Positions 17,767-26,619 are shown, counted from the first letter of the stretch. The stretch is 64,000 nucleotides of DNA from Mycolicibacterium parafortuitum (GCF_002086815.1 NZ_MVID01000005.1:62001-126000); one strand, 5' to 3'. Program-made: numbers and translations. Notes: generated from the sequence alone by a model not told the origin.

Positions 17767-17817
17767 CCAATAGGCGGCGTTTTGGTCCACACCGGCTCGG
17801 TCGGTAAGCTGCCACAC

Positions 17818-17905
17818 GGTGGCGTGTCCGAGCGGCCTAAGGAGCACGCCTCGAAAGCGTGTGACGGGTAACCCCCGTCCGAGGGTTCAAATCCCTCCGC
17901 CACCG
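17818..17905 (+). tRNA. tRNA-Ser (anticodon CGA)
   Basis: 88 nt, acceptor stem GGTGGCG/CGCCACC, discriminator G, anticodon loop CT-CGA-AA (anticodon 17852-17854) on stem CACGC/GCGTG, long serine-type variable arm and T-loop TTCAAAT. It decodes UCG. CCA is not encoded. Confidence 0.97.
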
Positions 17906-17913
17906 CCATAGTG

Positions 17914-17945
17914 AAAAGCCCCGACTCATCCGGTCGGGGCTTTCC
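17914..17945 (+). terminator. Intrinsic-type terminator after tRNA-Ser
   Basis: Perfect stem AAAGCCCCGAC / GTCGGGGCTTT with a 7-nt loop directly follows the tRNA. There is a short T run at the 3' end of the stem. The hairpin could also end the convergent gene at 17965-19083. Confidence 0.8.
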
Positions 17946-17964
17946 GCTTTCTGCGGCCCGGTCC

Positions 17965-19083
17965 TCAGGCCGCGGCGGCAGCACACCACGGGTAGGGCGC
18001 CTCGGGGCCCGCGCACCGGCGCGAGTTCGGCGCGGCAGCTCCGAGTGCGGTGAGATTGTTCAGGATCAGCACCACCGCGTAACCGTCGTGATCGCCGGTC
18101 GTCACCGTGGCGGTGTTGTAGGAGTTCGCCAGGGAGACCGTGCCTCCCGACGTAGCCCGACCGCTCGCGATGAGTTTGGCGGCCAGCGCGTCGCGGGCCT
18201 GGTTCGACGACACATACGCGTGCCGGGGCAGCCGCTGATAGAAGACGAACTCCTCGGTGCTGAACGCCCCGCTCCACACGTAGCCGCCCGCCGTCTCGAC
18301 GGGATCGGGCCCGAAGATCCGTCCGTGGTTGTTGGGCGCCAGGAAGAACGCATCGGAATAGCCGACCAGCAGACCCTGCGGCTGCTGCCGGTAGAGCTGA
18401 TTGTCGATGAGGCCGCGGAACCCGGTGCTGTGGATCAGCCGGGGTGGGAAACCGGCCCGCCGCATCGCGGCGTTGAGCCGCCACGTCGCCTCCAGTCGGC
18501 TCCGGGAAGTGGTGTCGACGATCACCACGTTCACCGTTTCCAGCACCGTGCGGCCCTCGAACGGCAGCCCGCCGTAGTCGGCGATGTCTCCGCGGGAGTC
18601 CTGCATCCACTTGCCGATCTGGCCGTAGGGGGTGGCCACCTGATCCGCCGCTGCGGGTACCGGCTCGACCTCGGGTGTCGGCTCGGTCTCGGGTGCCGGG
18701 TCCACCTCGTCCAACACCCCGACGTCGGGTTCTGCCGTGAGCGACGGCCGCGCGGTCGAATCGCGGCGCGCACCGGTGCGGGCGCCTGCCGGCATCGACG
18801 CGGGGTCGTCCCGGACGGCGCGGTCCGTGGTGGACGCGGATGGCGCACGCGACTCCCGGCCACCGGTCGGCTTGGCCGATGTCACCGAGCCGGCGCGAGC
18901 CGAGACGTTGCTGGAATCATCACCGGCGTCCGCTGTGGCGGGGCTCGCGGCCACCCCTGCCGCGATAGCGAGCGCGACCGCCAGCAAACCCGAAAGAACG
19001 ACGAATGTGGGCGCACGGACCGCCAAAACGCCTGGTTGCGAGCGTTCTTCGACGTCGACGGCCGATCGTTGCATACGTCTACT
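17965..19083 (-). CDS. Membrane-anchored or secreted protein of unknown function
   Basis: 372 residues from TTG at 19083. This start is chosen because GGGGGA lies 7 bp upstream; an ATG at 19074 is the alternative. Residues ~23-48 form one hydrophobic segment (FVVLSGLLAVALAIAAGVA), a signal anchor or signal peptide ending near ASPATA. A low-complexity Ser/Thr/Pro/Glu-rich linker runs to ~155. The remaining ~215 residues are a compact Tyr/Asn-rich domain with two Cys near the C-terminus (RRCAG, PWCAA). I do not recognise the domain. It resembles the secreted C-terminal domains attached to Pro-rich mycobacterial surface proteins. Confidence 0.6.
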   Translation of the reverse strand, partial: SRRMQRSAVDVEERSQPGVLAVRAPTFVVLSGLLAVALAIAAGVAASPATADAGDDSSNVSARAGSVTSAKPTGGRESRAPSASTTDRAVRDDPASMPAGARTGARRDSTARPSLTAEPDVGVLDEVDPAPETEPTPEVEPVPAAADQVATPYGQIGKWMQDSRGDIADYGGLPFEGRTVLETVNVVIVDTTSRSRLEATWRLNAAMRRAGFPPRLIHSTGFRGLIDNQLYRQQPQGLLVGYSDAFFLAPNNHGRIFGPDPVETAGGYVWSGAFSTEEFVFYQRLPRHAYVSSNQARDALAAKLIASGRATSGGTVSLANSYNTATVTTGDHDGYAVVLILNNLTALGAAAPNSRRCAGPEAPYPWCAAAAA

Positions 19084-19214
19084 CAAGGCTGTTCCCCCGT
19101 TGCGCCCCCAGTAACGGACGCATCCTGCGCCCGAGTTCACGCAGCGTAACGCGCCACGATGGGCTGCGGTCCAGTTCGTAAAGTTTGCTGTCGCGTCAAT
19201 TATCGGACACGCGA

Positions 19215-19246
19215 AAAGGCCCGCCACCGTGTCGGTGGCGGGCCCT
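19215..19246. terminator. Strong hairpin between CsbD and the anchored-protein gene
   Basis: AAGGCCCGCCACCG-TGT-CGGTGGCGGGCCCTT forms a near-perfect GC-rich stem of about 13 bp. It lies 17 bp downstream of the CsbD stop on the minus strand, so it most likely terminates csbD transcription. A short T tract is present on that strand. Confidence 0.75.
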
Positions 19247-19263
19247 TCGCAGACGTGCGCGGT

Positions 19264-19437
19264 CTAGTTCTTGAACGCGTCCTTGATCTTCTCGCCGGCG
19301 TCCTTGAGGCTGGACTTCGCCTGGTCGAACTTGCCCTCGTTCTCGGTGCTCTTGTCACCGGTCAGCTTGCCCAGGCCCTCCTTGGCCTTGCCGCCGAGGT
19401 TGTCGATCTTGTTGCTGGCCTTGTCTTCGGCGCCCAT
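19264..19437 (-). CDS. CsbD family stress-response protein
   Basis: 57 residues from ATG at 19437, with GGAGGA 7 bp upstream. The protein is a short, highly charged CsbD protein: it starts MGAEDKASNKIDNLGGKAKE and has the family's KLTGDKSTENEGK core, ending IKDAFKN. CsbD proteins are small, abundant, sigma-B-type stress proteins of unknown mechanism. It is followed by a strong hairpin. Confidence 0.9.
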   Translation of the reverse strand: MGAEDKASNKIDNLGGKAKEGLGKLTGDKSTENEGKFDQAKSSLKDAGEKIKDAFKN

Positions 19438-19519
19438 GTGCGTTCCTCCGCATCAGTGTCGAGCCGGCCCGTGGTCGAACCGTGCGGATGGAATACCTGT
19501 ACGGCGCGATTTCGAAACC

Positions 19520-20605
19520 TCAGACGCCGGCGGGCACGTCAGCCGGCGTGGGCTCCACCGTCACCTTGATCGCCTCGCCGTTCTTGACGATCTCGAACGC
19601 GCTGAGCACGTCGTCGAGCGGGATGTGCCGGGTGATCAGGTCCTTGACGGGGACCTGTCCGGTCGAGATGTACTCGAGTGCGCGCTTGTTGTGTTCGGGC
19701 GCCGAGCCGTTCGCGCCGTGGATGTGCAGCTGCCGATAGTGCACGAGGTTCGAGTCGCATGTGATGGTCGGGTCGGTCTTGGGCAACCCGCCGAAGAACG
19801 AGATCCGGCCGTTGCGCGCCGCCATCGAAATCGCCTGCTCCTGAGCGATGTTGGCGGCTGTCGCGGTGATCACGATGTCGGCGCCGCGGCCGCCGGTGAG
19901 CTCCATGACCTTCTCGACGACGTCCACCTCGGCGGCGTTGATCACGCCGTCGGGCTGTACCGCGTCGGCCGACATCTTCAGCCGGGCGTCGTTGACGTCG
20001 ACGAGATAGATGGGCCCGCACTTGTGCACGCCGCGGGCGATGCGGATGTGCATGCAGCCGATCGGGCCCGCGCCGAACACCACGACGGTGTCGCCCTCTT
20101 CGATGCCGAGCAGCTCCTGTGCGTTGATCGCGCATGCGAACGGTTCGGCGGCCGACGCCTCGTCGAACCCGACACTGTCCGGAATCCGGTTCAACCCATC
20201 GACTTTGAGCACTTGGCGGGGCACGATCATGTACTCGGCGAAGCCGCCGTCGTACTGGTAGCCCATCGAGGTCTGGTTCTGGCACACCGCCATCCAGCCC
20301 TTGCGGCACTCGTGGCATTCTCCGCACGGCACCGCGGCGATCACCTGCACGCGATCGCCGACCTGCCAGTTGCTGCCGTAGGTCGCATTCACATCGGCGC
20401 CGACCTCGACGATCTCGCCGGCGATCTCGTGTCCGATCGTGCGCGGCGGGGTCAGGTTCTGGTGACCGTTGTGGAGGATCTTCACGTCGGTGCCGCACGT
20501 CGAGCAGTTGCGCACCCGCAGCTTGACCTCGTCGGGCGCGCAATCGGGCTCCGGCACGTCTTCCAGTCGGACGTCCTCGGGGGCGTAGAAGCGCAGGGCC
20601 TTCAT
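19520..20605 (-). CDS. Zinc-dependent alcohol/polyol dehydrogenase (MDR family)
   Basis: 361 residues. Catalytic zinc ligands are Cys in NCSTCGTD (~37) and HE in GHEIAGE (~59). The structural zinc tetrad is in VPCGECHECRKGWMAVC (~93-108). The NAD motif FGAGPIGCMH lies near 177. Closest in pattern to sorbitol/threonine-type dehydrogenases. It is divergent from the mannitol-type PTS gene across a 193-bp regulatory gap, so it probably oxidises a polyol or polyol phosphate brought in by that permease (inference). A dedicated mannitol-1-phosphate dehydrogenase of the MtlD fold is not present here. Confidence 0.85.
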   Translation of the reverse strand: MKALRFYAPEDVRLEDVPEPDCAPDEVKLRVRNCSTCGTDVKILHNGHQNLTPPRTIGHEIAGEIVEVGADVNATYGSNWQVGDRVQVIAAVPCGECHECRKGWMAVCQNQTSMGYQYDGGFAEYMIVPRQVLKVDGLNRIPDSVGFDEASAAEPFACAINAQELLGIEEGDTVVVFGAGPIGCMHIRIARGVHKCGPIYLVDVNDARLKMSADAVQPDGVINAAEVDVVEKVMELTGGRGADIVITATAANIAQEQAISMAARNGRISFFGGLPKTDPTITCDSNLVHYRQLHIHGANGSAPEHNKRALEYISTGQVPVKDLITRHIPLDDVLSAFEIVKNGEAIKVTVEPTPADVPAGV

Positions 20606-20668
20606 CGTGAGTCCTCTCGGCAGGTGCCATCAAGATGTGTGCTCTTCAACACTCTAACGCGCATTCGG

Positions 20669-20732
20669 GCACAAAACCACCGCCACTTATGACCGATTTT
20701 GACCGAATGCTTGCATTGATGCCCGTTTGTGC
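20669..20732. promoter_or_regulatory. Candidate DeoR operators between polyol dehydrogenase and PTS gene
   Basis: GCACAAAAC (20669-20677) and its inverse GTTTGTGC (20725-20732) flank a tandem TGACCGA pair (TGACCGATTTTGACCGAAT, 20690-20708). DeoR-family repressors often bind such GCACAAA-type half-sites, and a DeoR gene lies just downstream of the PTS gene. The assignment is inferred from position and motif only. Confidence 0.4.
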
Positions 20733-20798
20733 GGTCTACTGAGCTTCAGGTGTGGTGTGACCGGTATCACCCGGCCGCGGACGAAATCGGAGGCTGAG

Positions 20799-22784
20799 AT
20801 GTCGCAAGCAGTGGTCCAGGAACCGCCCGAGCGGACCGGGGTGCGGGTCCGGGTGCAGAAACTGGGCACCGCGCTGTCCAACATGGTCATGCCCAACATC
20901 GCCGCGTTCATCGCGTGGGGCCTGATCACCGCACTGTTCATCGAGCAGGGCTGGCTACAGGGAATCTTCGCCGGGCTCAGGGACCCCGACGGCTGGGTTG
21001 CCAAGATCGGTGGCTGGGGAGCCTACGACGGCGCCGGGATCGTCGGCCCGATGATCACCTACCTGCTGCCGATCCTGATCGGATACACCGGCGGGCGGAT
21101 GATCCACGGCAACCGCGGTGCGGTGGTCGGCGCGATCGCCACCGTCGGCGTCGTCACCGGCGCCGACGTCCCGATGTTCCTCGGCGCGATGATCATGGGT
21201 CCGCTGGGCGGCTGGTGCATGAAGAAACTCGACGCGCTGTGGGAAGGCAAGATCCGTCCCGGCTTCGAGATGCTCGTCGACAACTTCTCCGCCGGCATCC
21301 TCGGCATGATTCTGGCGGTCTTCGGGTTCTTCGGCATCGGACCGATCGTCTCGGCGTTCACCCGCGCCGCGGGTAACGCGGTGGACTTCCTCGTCGAGAA
21401 CGACCTACTGCCGCTGACCTCGATCCTGATCGAGCCGGCCAAGGTGCTGTTCCTGAACAACGCGATCAACCACGGGGTGCTGACCCCGCTGGGCACCACC
21501 CAGGCGCTGGAGACCGGCAAATCGATCCTGTTCCTGCTCGAGACCAACCCGGGCCCGGGTCTCGGAATCCTGTTGGCGTTCACGGTGTTCGGCAAGGGTG
21601 TCGCACGGGCGTCGGCGCCCGGGGCCGCGGTGATCCAGTTCTTCGGCGGCATCCACGAGATCTACTTCCCGTACGTGCTGATGAAGCCGAAGCTGATCGC
21701 CGCGGTCATCCTCGGCGGCATGACGGGCGTGTTCATCAACGTGTTGTTCGGCTCCGGTCTGCGAGCTCCGGCCGCGCCGGGTTCGATCATCGCGATCTAC
21801 GCCCAGACCGCCAGCGGCAGCTTCCTCGGAGTCACGCTGTCGGTGCTCGGGGCCGCCGCGGTGTCGTTCGTCGTCGCGGCGTTCCTGCTCAAGACCGACC
21901 GCGCCGACGACGAGCAGGACCTCGCCGCGGCCACCGCGTCGATGGAGGAGATGAAGGGCAAGAAGTCCAGCGTCTCGTCGGCTCTGGTGGGCGCGGGAGC
22001 GGGCCACAGCGGGCCGATCAGGAACATCGTGTTCGCCTGTGACGCCGGCATGGGGTCCTCGGCGATGGGAGCATCGGTGTTGCGCAGGAAGATTCAGCAG
22101 GCCGGCTTCGGCGACGTCAAGGTGACCAACTCGGCCATCTCGAACCTGACCGACAGCTACGACCTGGTGGTGTCGCACCGGGATCTGACGGCGCGCGCGT
22201 CGCAGAAGACGGGTTCGGCGATCCACGTGTCGGTCGACGACTTCATGAGCAGCCCCCGCTACGACGAGATCGTCGAACAGCTCAAGCAGACCAACGGAGC
22301 AGGCGCACAGACCGCTCCGGAGGACGCTCCCGACGACGAACCCGCCGCCGACGTCGACGTGTTGCCGCTGTCGTCCATCGTGCTCTCCGGTTCGGCCTCA
22401 TCGGCGGCCGACGCGATCGACGAGGCCGGCCGCCTGCTGGTCGACGCCGGTGCCGTGGATCCGGCGTATGTCGCCGCGATGCACGACCGGGAGAACTCGA
22501 TCTCGACCTACATGGGCAACGGGCTCGCGATCCCGCACGGCACCAACGAGGCCAAGGACGCGATCCGGCGCACCGGGTTGTCGTTCGTGCGCTACCCCGA
22601 GCCGATCGACTGGAACGGCAAGCCCGCCGAGTTCGTCGTCGGGATCGCGGGTGCGGGTAAGGACCACATGGCGCTGCTCACCAAGATCGCGCAGATCTTC
22701 CTCAACGCCGACGAGGTTGCCCGGCTGCGGCAGGCGACCACAGCTGAGGAAGTCAGGTCGATCTTGATGGGTGCGCAAAAGTAG
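20799..22784 (+). CDS. mtlA: PTS mannitol-type EIICBA permease
   Basis: 661 residues from ATG at 20799 (GGAGG 6 bp upstream). Residues ~20-390 are the EIIC membrane domain (NMVMPNIAAFIAWGLITALF, HGVLTPLG, GGIHEIYFPYVLMKP, all typical of MtlA). Residues ~408-505 are EIIB with phosphocysteine Cys414 in FACDAGMGSSAMG. Residues ~525-661 are EIIA with phosphohistidine His580 in GLAIPHGTNEAKD. It imports and phosphorylates a hexitol, probably mannitol. It needs EI and HPr, which are not in this window. All three domains are intact. A DeoR regulator follows after 3 bp. Confidence 0.92.
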   Translation: MSQAVVQEPPERTGVRVRVQKLGTALSNMVMPNIAAFIAWGLITALFIEQGWLQGIFAGLRDPDGWVAKIGGWGAYDGAGIVGPMITYLLPILIGYTGGRMIHGNRGAVVGAIATVGVVTGADVPMFLGAMIMGPLGGWCMKKLDALWEGKIRPGFEMLVDNFSAGILGMILAVFGFFGIGPIVSAFTRAAGNAVDFLVENDLLPLTSILIEPAKVLFLNNAINHGVLTPLGTTQALETGKSILFLLETNPGPGLGILLAFTVFGKGVARASAPGAAVIQFFGGIHEIYFPYVLMKPKLIAAVILGGMTGVFINVLFGSGLRAPAAPGSIIAIYAQTASGSFLGVTLSVLGAAAVSFVVAAFLLKTDRADDEQDLAAATASMEEMKGKKSSVSSALVGAGAGHSGPIRNIVFACDAGMGSSAMGASVLRRKIQQAGFGDVKVTNSAISNLTDSYDLVVSHRDLTARASQKTGSAIHVSVDDFMSSPRYDEIVEQLKQTNGAGAQTAPEDAPDDEPAADVDVLPLSSIVLSGSASSAADAIDEAGRLLVDAGAVDPAYVAAMHDRENSISTYMGNGLAIPHGTNEAKDAIRRTGLSFVRYPEPIDWNGKPAEFVVGIAGAGKDHMALLTKIAQIFLNADEVARLRQATTAEEVRSILMGAQK

Positions 22785-22787
22785 CCT

Positions 22788-23552
22788 GTGTTGGTGGATT
22801 CCGACACCCGGCAGAGCAGGATCGTCGAATTCGCCCGCACCCGCGGGCGGGTGGAGGTCGCCGCGCTCGCGACGGAGCTCGACGTCGCGAGCGAGACGAT
22901 CCGGCGCGACCTGAAGGTGCTGGCCGGCCGCCGCCTGCTCAAGCGGGTGCACGGCGGCGCGGTGCCGTTGGAGACCGCGGCGTTCGAGTCCGGCGTCGAG
23001 TACCGCAGCCGGGTGGACCTGGCGCAGAAGCACCGGATCGCGAGTGCGGCAGCCGAATTGCTGCACGGGGCCGAGACGGTGTATCTCGACGAGGGCTTCA
23101 CGCCGCGGCTGATCGCCGAACGCCTCGCCGAGCAGGAGTTGACTGTGGTGACGTCGTCGCTAATGGCGGCCGAGGCGCTGGCCCACAGCCGCACGGTGAC
23201 CGTGCTGCTGCTCGGCGGGCGGATGCGCGGGCGCACCCTGGCCACCGTCGACCACTGGGCCACCGACATGCTGCGCAGCCTGGTGATCGATGTCGCTTTC
23301 CTTGGTACCAACGGGATTTCACTCGAACACGGGTTGACCACCCCCGACCCGGCGGTGGCGGCCGTGAAGAGCACTGCGGTGACGGTGGCGCGCCGGGCCG
23401 TGATGGTCGCCGCGCACTCGAAGTTCGGGGAGAGCAGCTTCTGCCGCTTCGCCGACGTGCCCGATTTCGAGGCGATCGTCACCGGCACCGAACTCGGCGC
23501 CGCCGAAGCGCTGCGCTACGAGGCCCAGGGGCCGTTCGTCGTGCGCGTCTAG
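22788..23552 (+). CDS. DeoR family transcriptional regulator
   Basis: 254 residues from GTG at 22788. N-terminal winged HTH of DeoR type: RQSRIVEFARTRGRVEVAALATELDVASETIRRDL (residues ~7-41), then the family hinge KRVHGGAV. The C-terminal sugar-phosphate sensing domain has the YLDEGFTPRLIAERL and FLGTNGISLEHGLTTPD segments. It probably represses the upstream PTS gene and the divergent dehydrogenase in the absence of a sugar phosphate. Its last 4 bases overlap the convergent GDSL gene. Confidence 0.9.
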   Translation: MLVDSDTRQSRIVEFARTRGRVEVAALATELDVASETIRRDLKVLAGRRLLKRVHGGAVPLETAAFESGVEYRSRVDLAQKHRIASAAAELLHGAETVYLDEGFTPRLIAERLAEQELTVVTSSLMAAEALAHSRTVTVLLLGGRMRGRTLATVDHWATDMLRSLVIDVAFLGTNGISLEHGLTTPDPAVAAVKSTAVTVARRAVMVAAHSKFGESSFCRFADVPDFEAIVTGTELGAAEALRYEAQGPFVVRV

Positions 23553-24223
23553 TCGCCCGACGGCGCCGCGCCCAGGATCCCGCGGATCTGTTCGGCCATC
23601 GCCCGGCCCAACTCGGCGTTGTTCTGCTCGGTGAAGTGGATCCCGTCCACGCCGTCGGTCGAGATCACCGAACCCGCGTCGAAGAACGGCACTTTCACGA
23701 ACGACGCCATCGCGGAGTACACCTCGGCCAGCTTGGCGCTCTTGTCCTGGCTGCCGTCGAAGATGAACTGAAACCACGGGTGCGGTGTCGCCGCGACCGG
23801 TGGCGGCGAGACCACCAGCGCCTGTGGCGCGGGGTAGGAGGTCCCGACGCCGCCACCGCTGGTGAGTACCTGCGTCACCAGCACCGACATCCCCAGGGCG
23901 ATCTCCAACGGGGTACGGCCGAAATACGCCTTGGTGTCGTTGGTGCCGAGCATCAGAACCACGAGGTCCAGCGGCAGGTGGCCGGCGAGGCAGGACGGCA
24001 GGTACGCCGCCCCGTTGAGTCGCGGATCGGTCGGATCGTCGAGGTTGGTGGTACGCGCCGACAGTCCTTCTTCGATGACCTCGTAGTCCGGCCCCAGTTC
24101 GGCCGCCAGCACGCCCGTCCAGCGGACGTCCGGGGCGAAGCGTTCGGTCGGCATCCCGTCGGCCACCGGCACCCAACCCCAGGTCAGCGAATCACCAAAG
24201 CAGAGAATCCTTTTCGTGGGCAT
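23549..24223 (-). CDS. SGNH/GDSL-family esterase or arylesterase
   Basis: 224 residues. Block I has ILCFGDSLTWGW with catalytic Ser in GDSL (~residue 11). Block III carries LMLGTNDTK (~91) and block V DGIHFTEQNN with the catalytic Asp/His pair (~198). No signal peptide, so it is cytoplasmic. It resembles TesA/arylesterase-type SGNH hydrolases active on short acyl esters. Substrate is not assignable. Confidence 0.85.
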   Translation of the reverse strand: MPTKRILCFGDSLTWGWVPVADGMPTERFAPDVRWTGVLAAELGPDYEVIEEGLSARTTNLDDPTDPRLNGAAYLPSCLAGHLPLDLVVLMLGTNDTKAYFGRTPLEIALGMSVLVTQVLTSGGGVGTSYPAPQALVVSPPPVAATPHPWFQFIFDGSQDKSAKLAEVYSAMASFVKVPFFDAGSVISTDGVDGIHFTEQNNAELGRAMAEQIRGILGAAPSGD

Positions 24224-24232
24224 GAGGCCACG

Positions 24233-24583
24233 CTAGTCCTCGATGATGGTGTCCGCCTCGTCATCGCCCGGAACGGCCTGGTGCTCGTCGTCGTCGACCA
24301 CGGTGAAGAAGGAGTCCCCGTCTTCGGGGGTGCCGTCGATCTGCCCGCGGTTCTGCCGGGTGGGCCGGTTGTCGGGCAGGTCCTCGTCGGGCTGCACGTC
24401 GGGCACTTCGGCGGCCAGTTGTTCGTCGAGGCTGTGGTGCTCTTCGGCTTCGATCCACCGCTCGGGCGGGTCGACGACGATGTCGCCGTCGTCGTTGCGG
24501 ATCTCGTCGGAGTCCAGGGCCTCACTGGGGCTCAGGGTGTCGTCGCCGGTGAAGGCACTGTCGTTGTCGCTGTCCATGTCCAC
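24233..24583 (-). CDS. Small acidic hypothetical protein (DUF5709-like)
   Basis: 116 residues, extremely rich in Asp/Glu. The DDTLSPSEALDSDEIRNDDGDIVVDPPERW segment (residues ~14-43) resembles an actinobacterial family annotated DUF5709, with a repeated pattern in the second half (QNRGQIDGTPEDGD). Probably natively disordered. ATG at 24583 or 24577 could start it. No function is known. Confidence 0.6.
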   Translation of the reverse strand: MDMDSDNDSAFTGDDTLSPSEALDSDEIRNDDGDIVVDPPERWIEAEEHHSLDEQLAAEVPDVQPDEDLPDNRPTRQNRGQIDGTPEDGDSFFTVVDDDEHQAVPGDDEADTIIED

Positions 24584-24607
24584 CAGTGTGCCCCGCGGGA
24601 CGGCGGA

Positions 24608-25525
24608 TCAACCGAGCCTTGGACCAGCCTGGTCGAGCACCGCCTGGATGTCGGTCCAGGTCTGGCGGACGATGTCGGCGACGGGGCGCACGTCGGTGAT
24701 CCGCGACGACACCTGGCCGGTGTTGGCGACGCTGGCCTCCAGGTCTCCGCCGAAGTACAGGTCGGTGATCCGGCCCAGCAGTTGCGCAGTCGGGTCGTGT
24801 TCGCCGATCCGCGCCGCCAGGCCGGTGCGCAGCACTCTCATCGTCGGGTTGCCGGGCACTTCGAGCAACACTGTGCCCGCGTCGTCGGCGGCGACGATCG
24901 CGTCCTTGAAGTTCGTGTGCACGGCGGCTTCGACGCTGGCGAGCATGCGGGTGCCCATCTGCAGACCCTCGGCGCCGAGCACCACGGCCGCCGCCGCCGA
25001 GCGGGCGTCACACATGCCGCCCGCGCAGATGATCGGCAGGTCGACGCGGTCGGCGACCAACGGCAACAGCACCATCGTCGACGCACCCAGCGCGGATTTG
25101 AACCCGCCGCCCTCGACACCCTCGACGACGAGCGCGTCGACGCCGGCGTCGGCCGCCTTCAACGCACCCTTCAGCGAGCCGACCACGTGCACCACCACCA
25201 TCCCGGCGTCGTGCAGCCGCTCGGTGAACAGCGCCGGATCCCCGGCGGAGGTGAACACGTGCCGCACCCCGGCCGACGCGAGGACGTCGACGATCGACGG
25301 ATCCCGCTTCCAGCCCTGAATCATCAGGTTCGCCGCGACCGGACGATCGGTGAGGTCACGCACGCGCAGCAGATCGGCACGTCCGTCCTCGGTCAGCGTC
25401 TCGATCATGCCGAGCCCGCCGCCCTCGGACACCGCCGCGGCGAGTTCGGCGCGGGCGATGTAGGTCATCGGCGCCTGCACCACGGGGAACTCGACACCCA
25501 GCAGGTCCTGAACACGATTGGTCAC
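24608..25525 (-). CDS. Nitronate monooxygenase (2-nitropropane dioxygenase family)
   Basis: 305 residues, FMN-binding TIM barrel. N-terminal FPVVQAPMTYIARAELAAAVSEGGGLGMI (~14-42) is the family signature, followed by HVFTSAGDP, DALVVEGVEGGG (~130), ICAGGMCDARSAAAAVVLGAEGLQMGTRML (FMN phosphate loop, ~180-210). It oxidises alkyl nitronates such as propionate-3-nitronate. Shared 32-bp gap with the divergent DapB-like gene contains a perfect palindrome. Confidence 0.85.
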   Translation of the reverse strand: MTNRVQDLLGVEFPVVQAPMTYIARAELAAAVSEGGGLGMIETLTEDGRADLLRVRDLTDRPVAANLMIQGWKRDPSIVDVLASAGVRHVFTSAGDPALFTERLHDAGMVVVHVVGSLKGALKAADAGVDALVVEGVEGGGFKSALGASTMVLLPLVADRVDLPIICAGGMCDARSAAAAVVLGAEGLQMGTRMLASVEAAVHTNFKDAIVAADDAGTVLLEVPGNPTMRVLRTGLAARIGEHDPTAQLLGRITDLYFGGDLEASVANTGQVSSRITDVRPVADIVRQTWTDIQAVLDQAGPRLG

Positions 25526-25532
25526 GGGCGTA

Positions 25533-25551
25533 ACGGTAATACTGCTACCGT
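25533..25551. promoter_or_regulatory. Perfect palindrome in a 32-bp divergent promoter gap
   Basis: ACGGTA-N7-TACCGT at 25533-25551 lies exactly between the divergent starts at 25525 and 25558. TAATACT (25537-25543) could be a -10 element for the rightward gene, which would make both transcripts nearly leaderless. An operator role is inferred. Confidence 0.45.
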
Positions 25552-25557
25552 CCGGCT

Positions 25558-26619
25558 GTGTATCGGGTGATCCAGTGGGGCACAGGCGCTGTCGGCTCGG
25601 AGATGATGACCGCGATCCTCGACGGTCGCCCCGACCTGGAGCTCGTCGGCGCGAAGGTGTACTCCGACGCCAAAGACGGTGCGGACCTGGGGGAACTGGT
25701 CGGCCGGGCGCCGATCGGGGTGCGGGCCACCACCGACGTCGACGCGATCCTCGCGACCGACGCCGACTGCGTGCTCTACACGCCGCGCACCGCGCACCTC
25801 GACGACGTGTGCGCGGTGCTCGCGAGCGGCAAGAACGTCGCGACCACCGCGTTCCTGTTCCATCCCCGCCGGATGAACCCGGCCGACCGCGACCGGGTGC
25901 TCGCTGCGTGCGAGACGGGTGGCAGCTCGGTGCACGGCAGCGGGCTGAACCCGGGCAACCTGTCGGGCGTGCTGCCGCTGGCGCTGTCGGGGATGAGCCG
26001 GCGCATCGACAAGGTCACGCTGCAGGAGCGCGCCGACTGGTCGGTGTACGAGAGCACCGGGATCACGTTCGACAACATGGCTTTCGGTGCGCCGGTGGAC
26101 TCGATCAGCCCCACCTCGACGGACTTCCTGGCCTTCAACAGCTCGATCTTCACCGAGCAGGTGTGGTTTCTCGGCGACGCGCTCGGTGCCGACCTCGACG
26201 AGGTCACCGCTACCGTGGAAGCCGTTGCCGCCCAACAGGATCACCAGATCTTCGACCATCTGCTGGCGGCCGGGACGACCGCCGGCCAGCACTGGCGCTG
26301 GACCGGGCTGCGCAACGGTGAGCCGCTCGTCGAGATCGAGACGCTCTGGACGGTCGGCAACGAGTATCCGGGGCACTGGCCCAAACCCCGGCACGGTTGG
26401 ACGCTGACGATCGAGGGTGATCCGTCGATGCAGACCCACTTCTTCTCGATGGCGAGCTTCACCCGTGCGGCGAGCATGGAGGAACACGTGCGGTCGGCGA
26501 ACGTCGCGACCGCGATGCAGGTGCTCAACGCCGTTGCGGCGGTGTGCGAGGCGCCGACGGGGTTCGCGACGTCGGCAACGCTGCCGCTGATCTACAACGC
26601 CGGCGCGTTCGCCCGGTAG
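25558..26619 (+). CDS. NAD(P)-dependent dehydrogenase, dihydrodipicolinate-reductase-like
   Basis: 353 residues from GTG at 25558. N-terminal Rossmann motif VIQWGTGAVGSEMM, then a DapB-like organisation: CVLYTPR (~78), SGKNVATTAFLFHPRR, GSGLNPGNLSGVLP (~125). The family is annotated dihydrodipicolinate reductase-like or amine dehydrogenase-like (2,4-diaminopentanoate dehydrogenase type). It is not the lysine-pathway DapB, which is much shorter. Substrate unknown. Its stop codon begins a 14-bp tandem repeat. Confidence 0.7.
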   Translation: MYRVIQWGTGAVGSEMMTAILDGRPDLELVGAKVYSDAKDGADLGELVGRAPIGVRATTDVDAILATDADCVLYTPRTAHLDDVCAVLASGKNVATTAFLFHPRRMNPADRDRVLAACETGGSSVHGSGLNPGNLSGVLPLALSGMSRRIDKVTLQERADWSVYESTGITFDNMAFGAPVDSISPTSTDFLAFNSSIFTEQVWFLGDALGADLDEVTATVEAVAAQQDHQIFDHLLAAGTTAGQHWRWTGLRNGEPLVEIETLWTVGNEYPGHWPKPRHGWTLTIEGDPSMQTHFFSMASFTRAASMEEHVRSANVATAMQVLNAVAAVCEAPTGFATSATLPLIYNAGAFAR

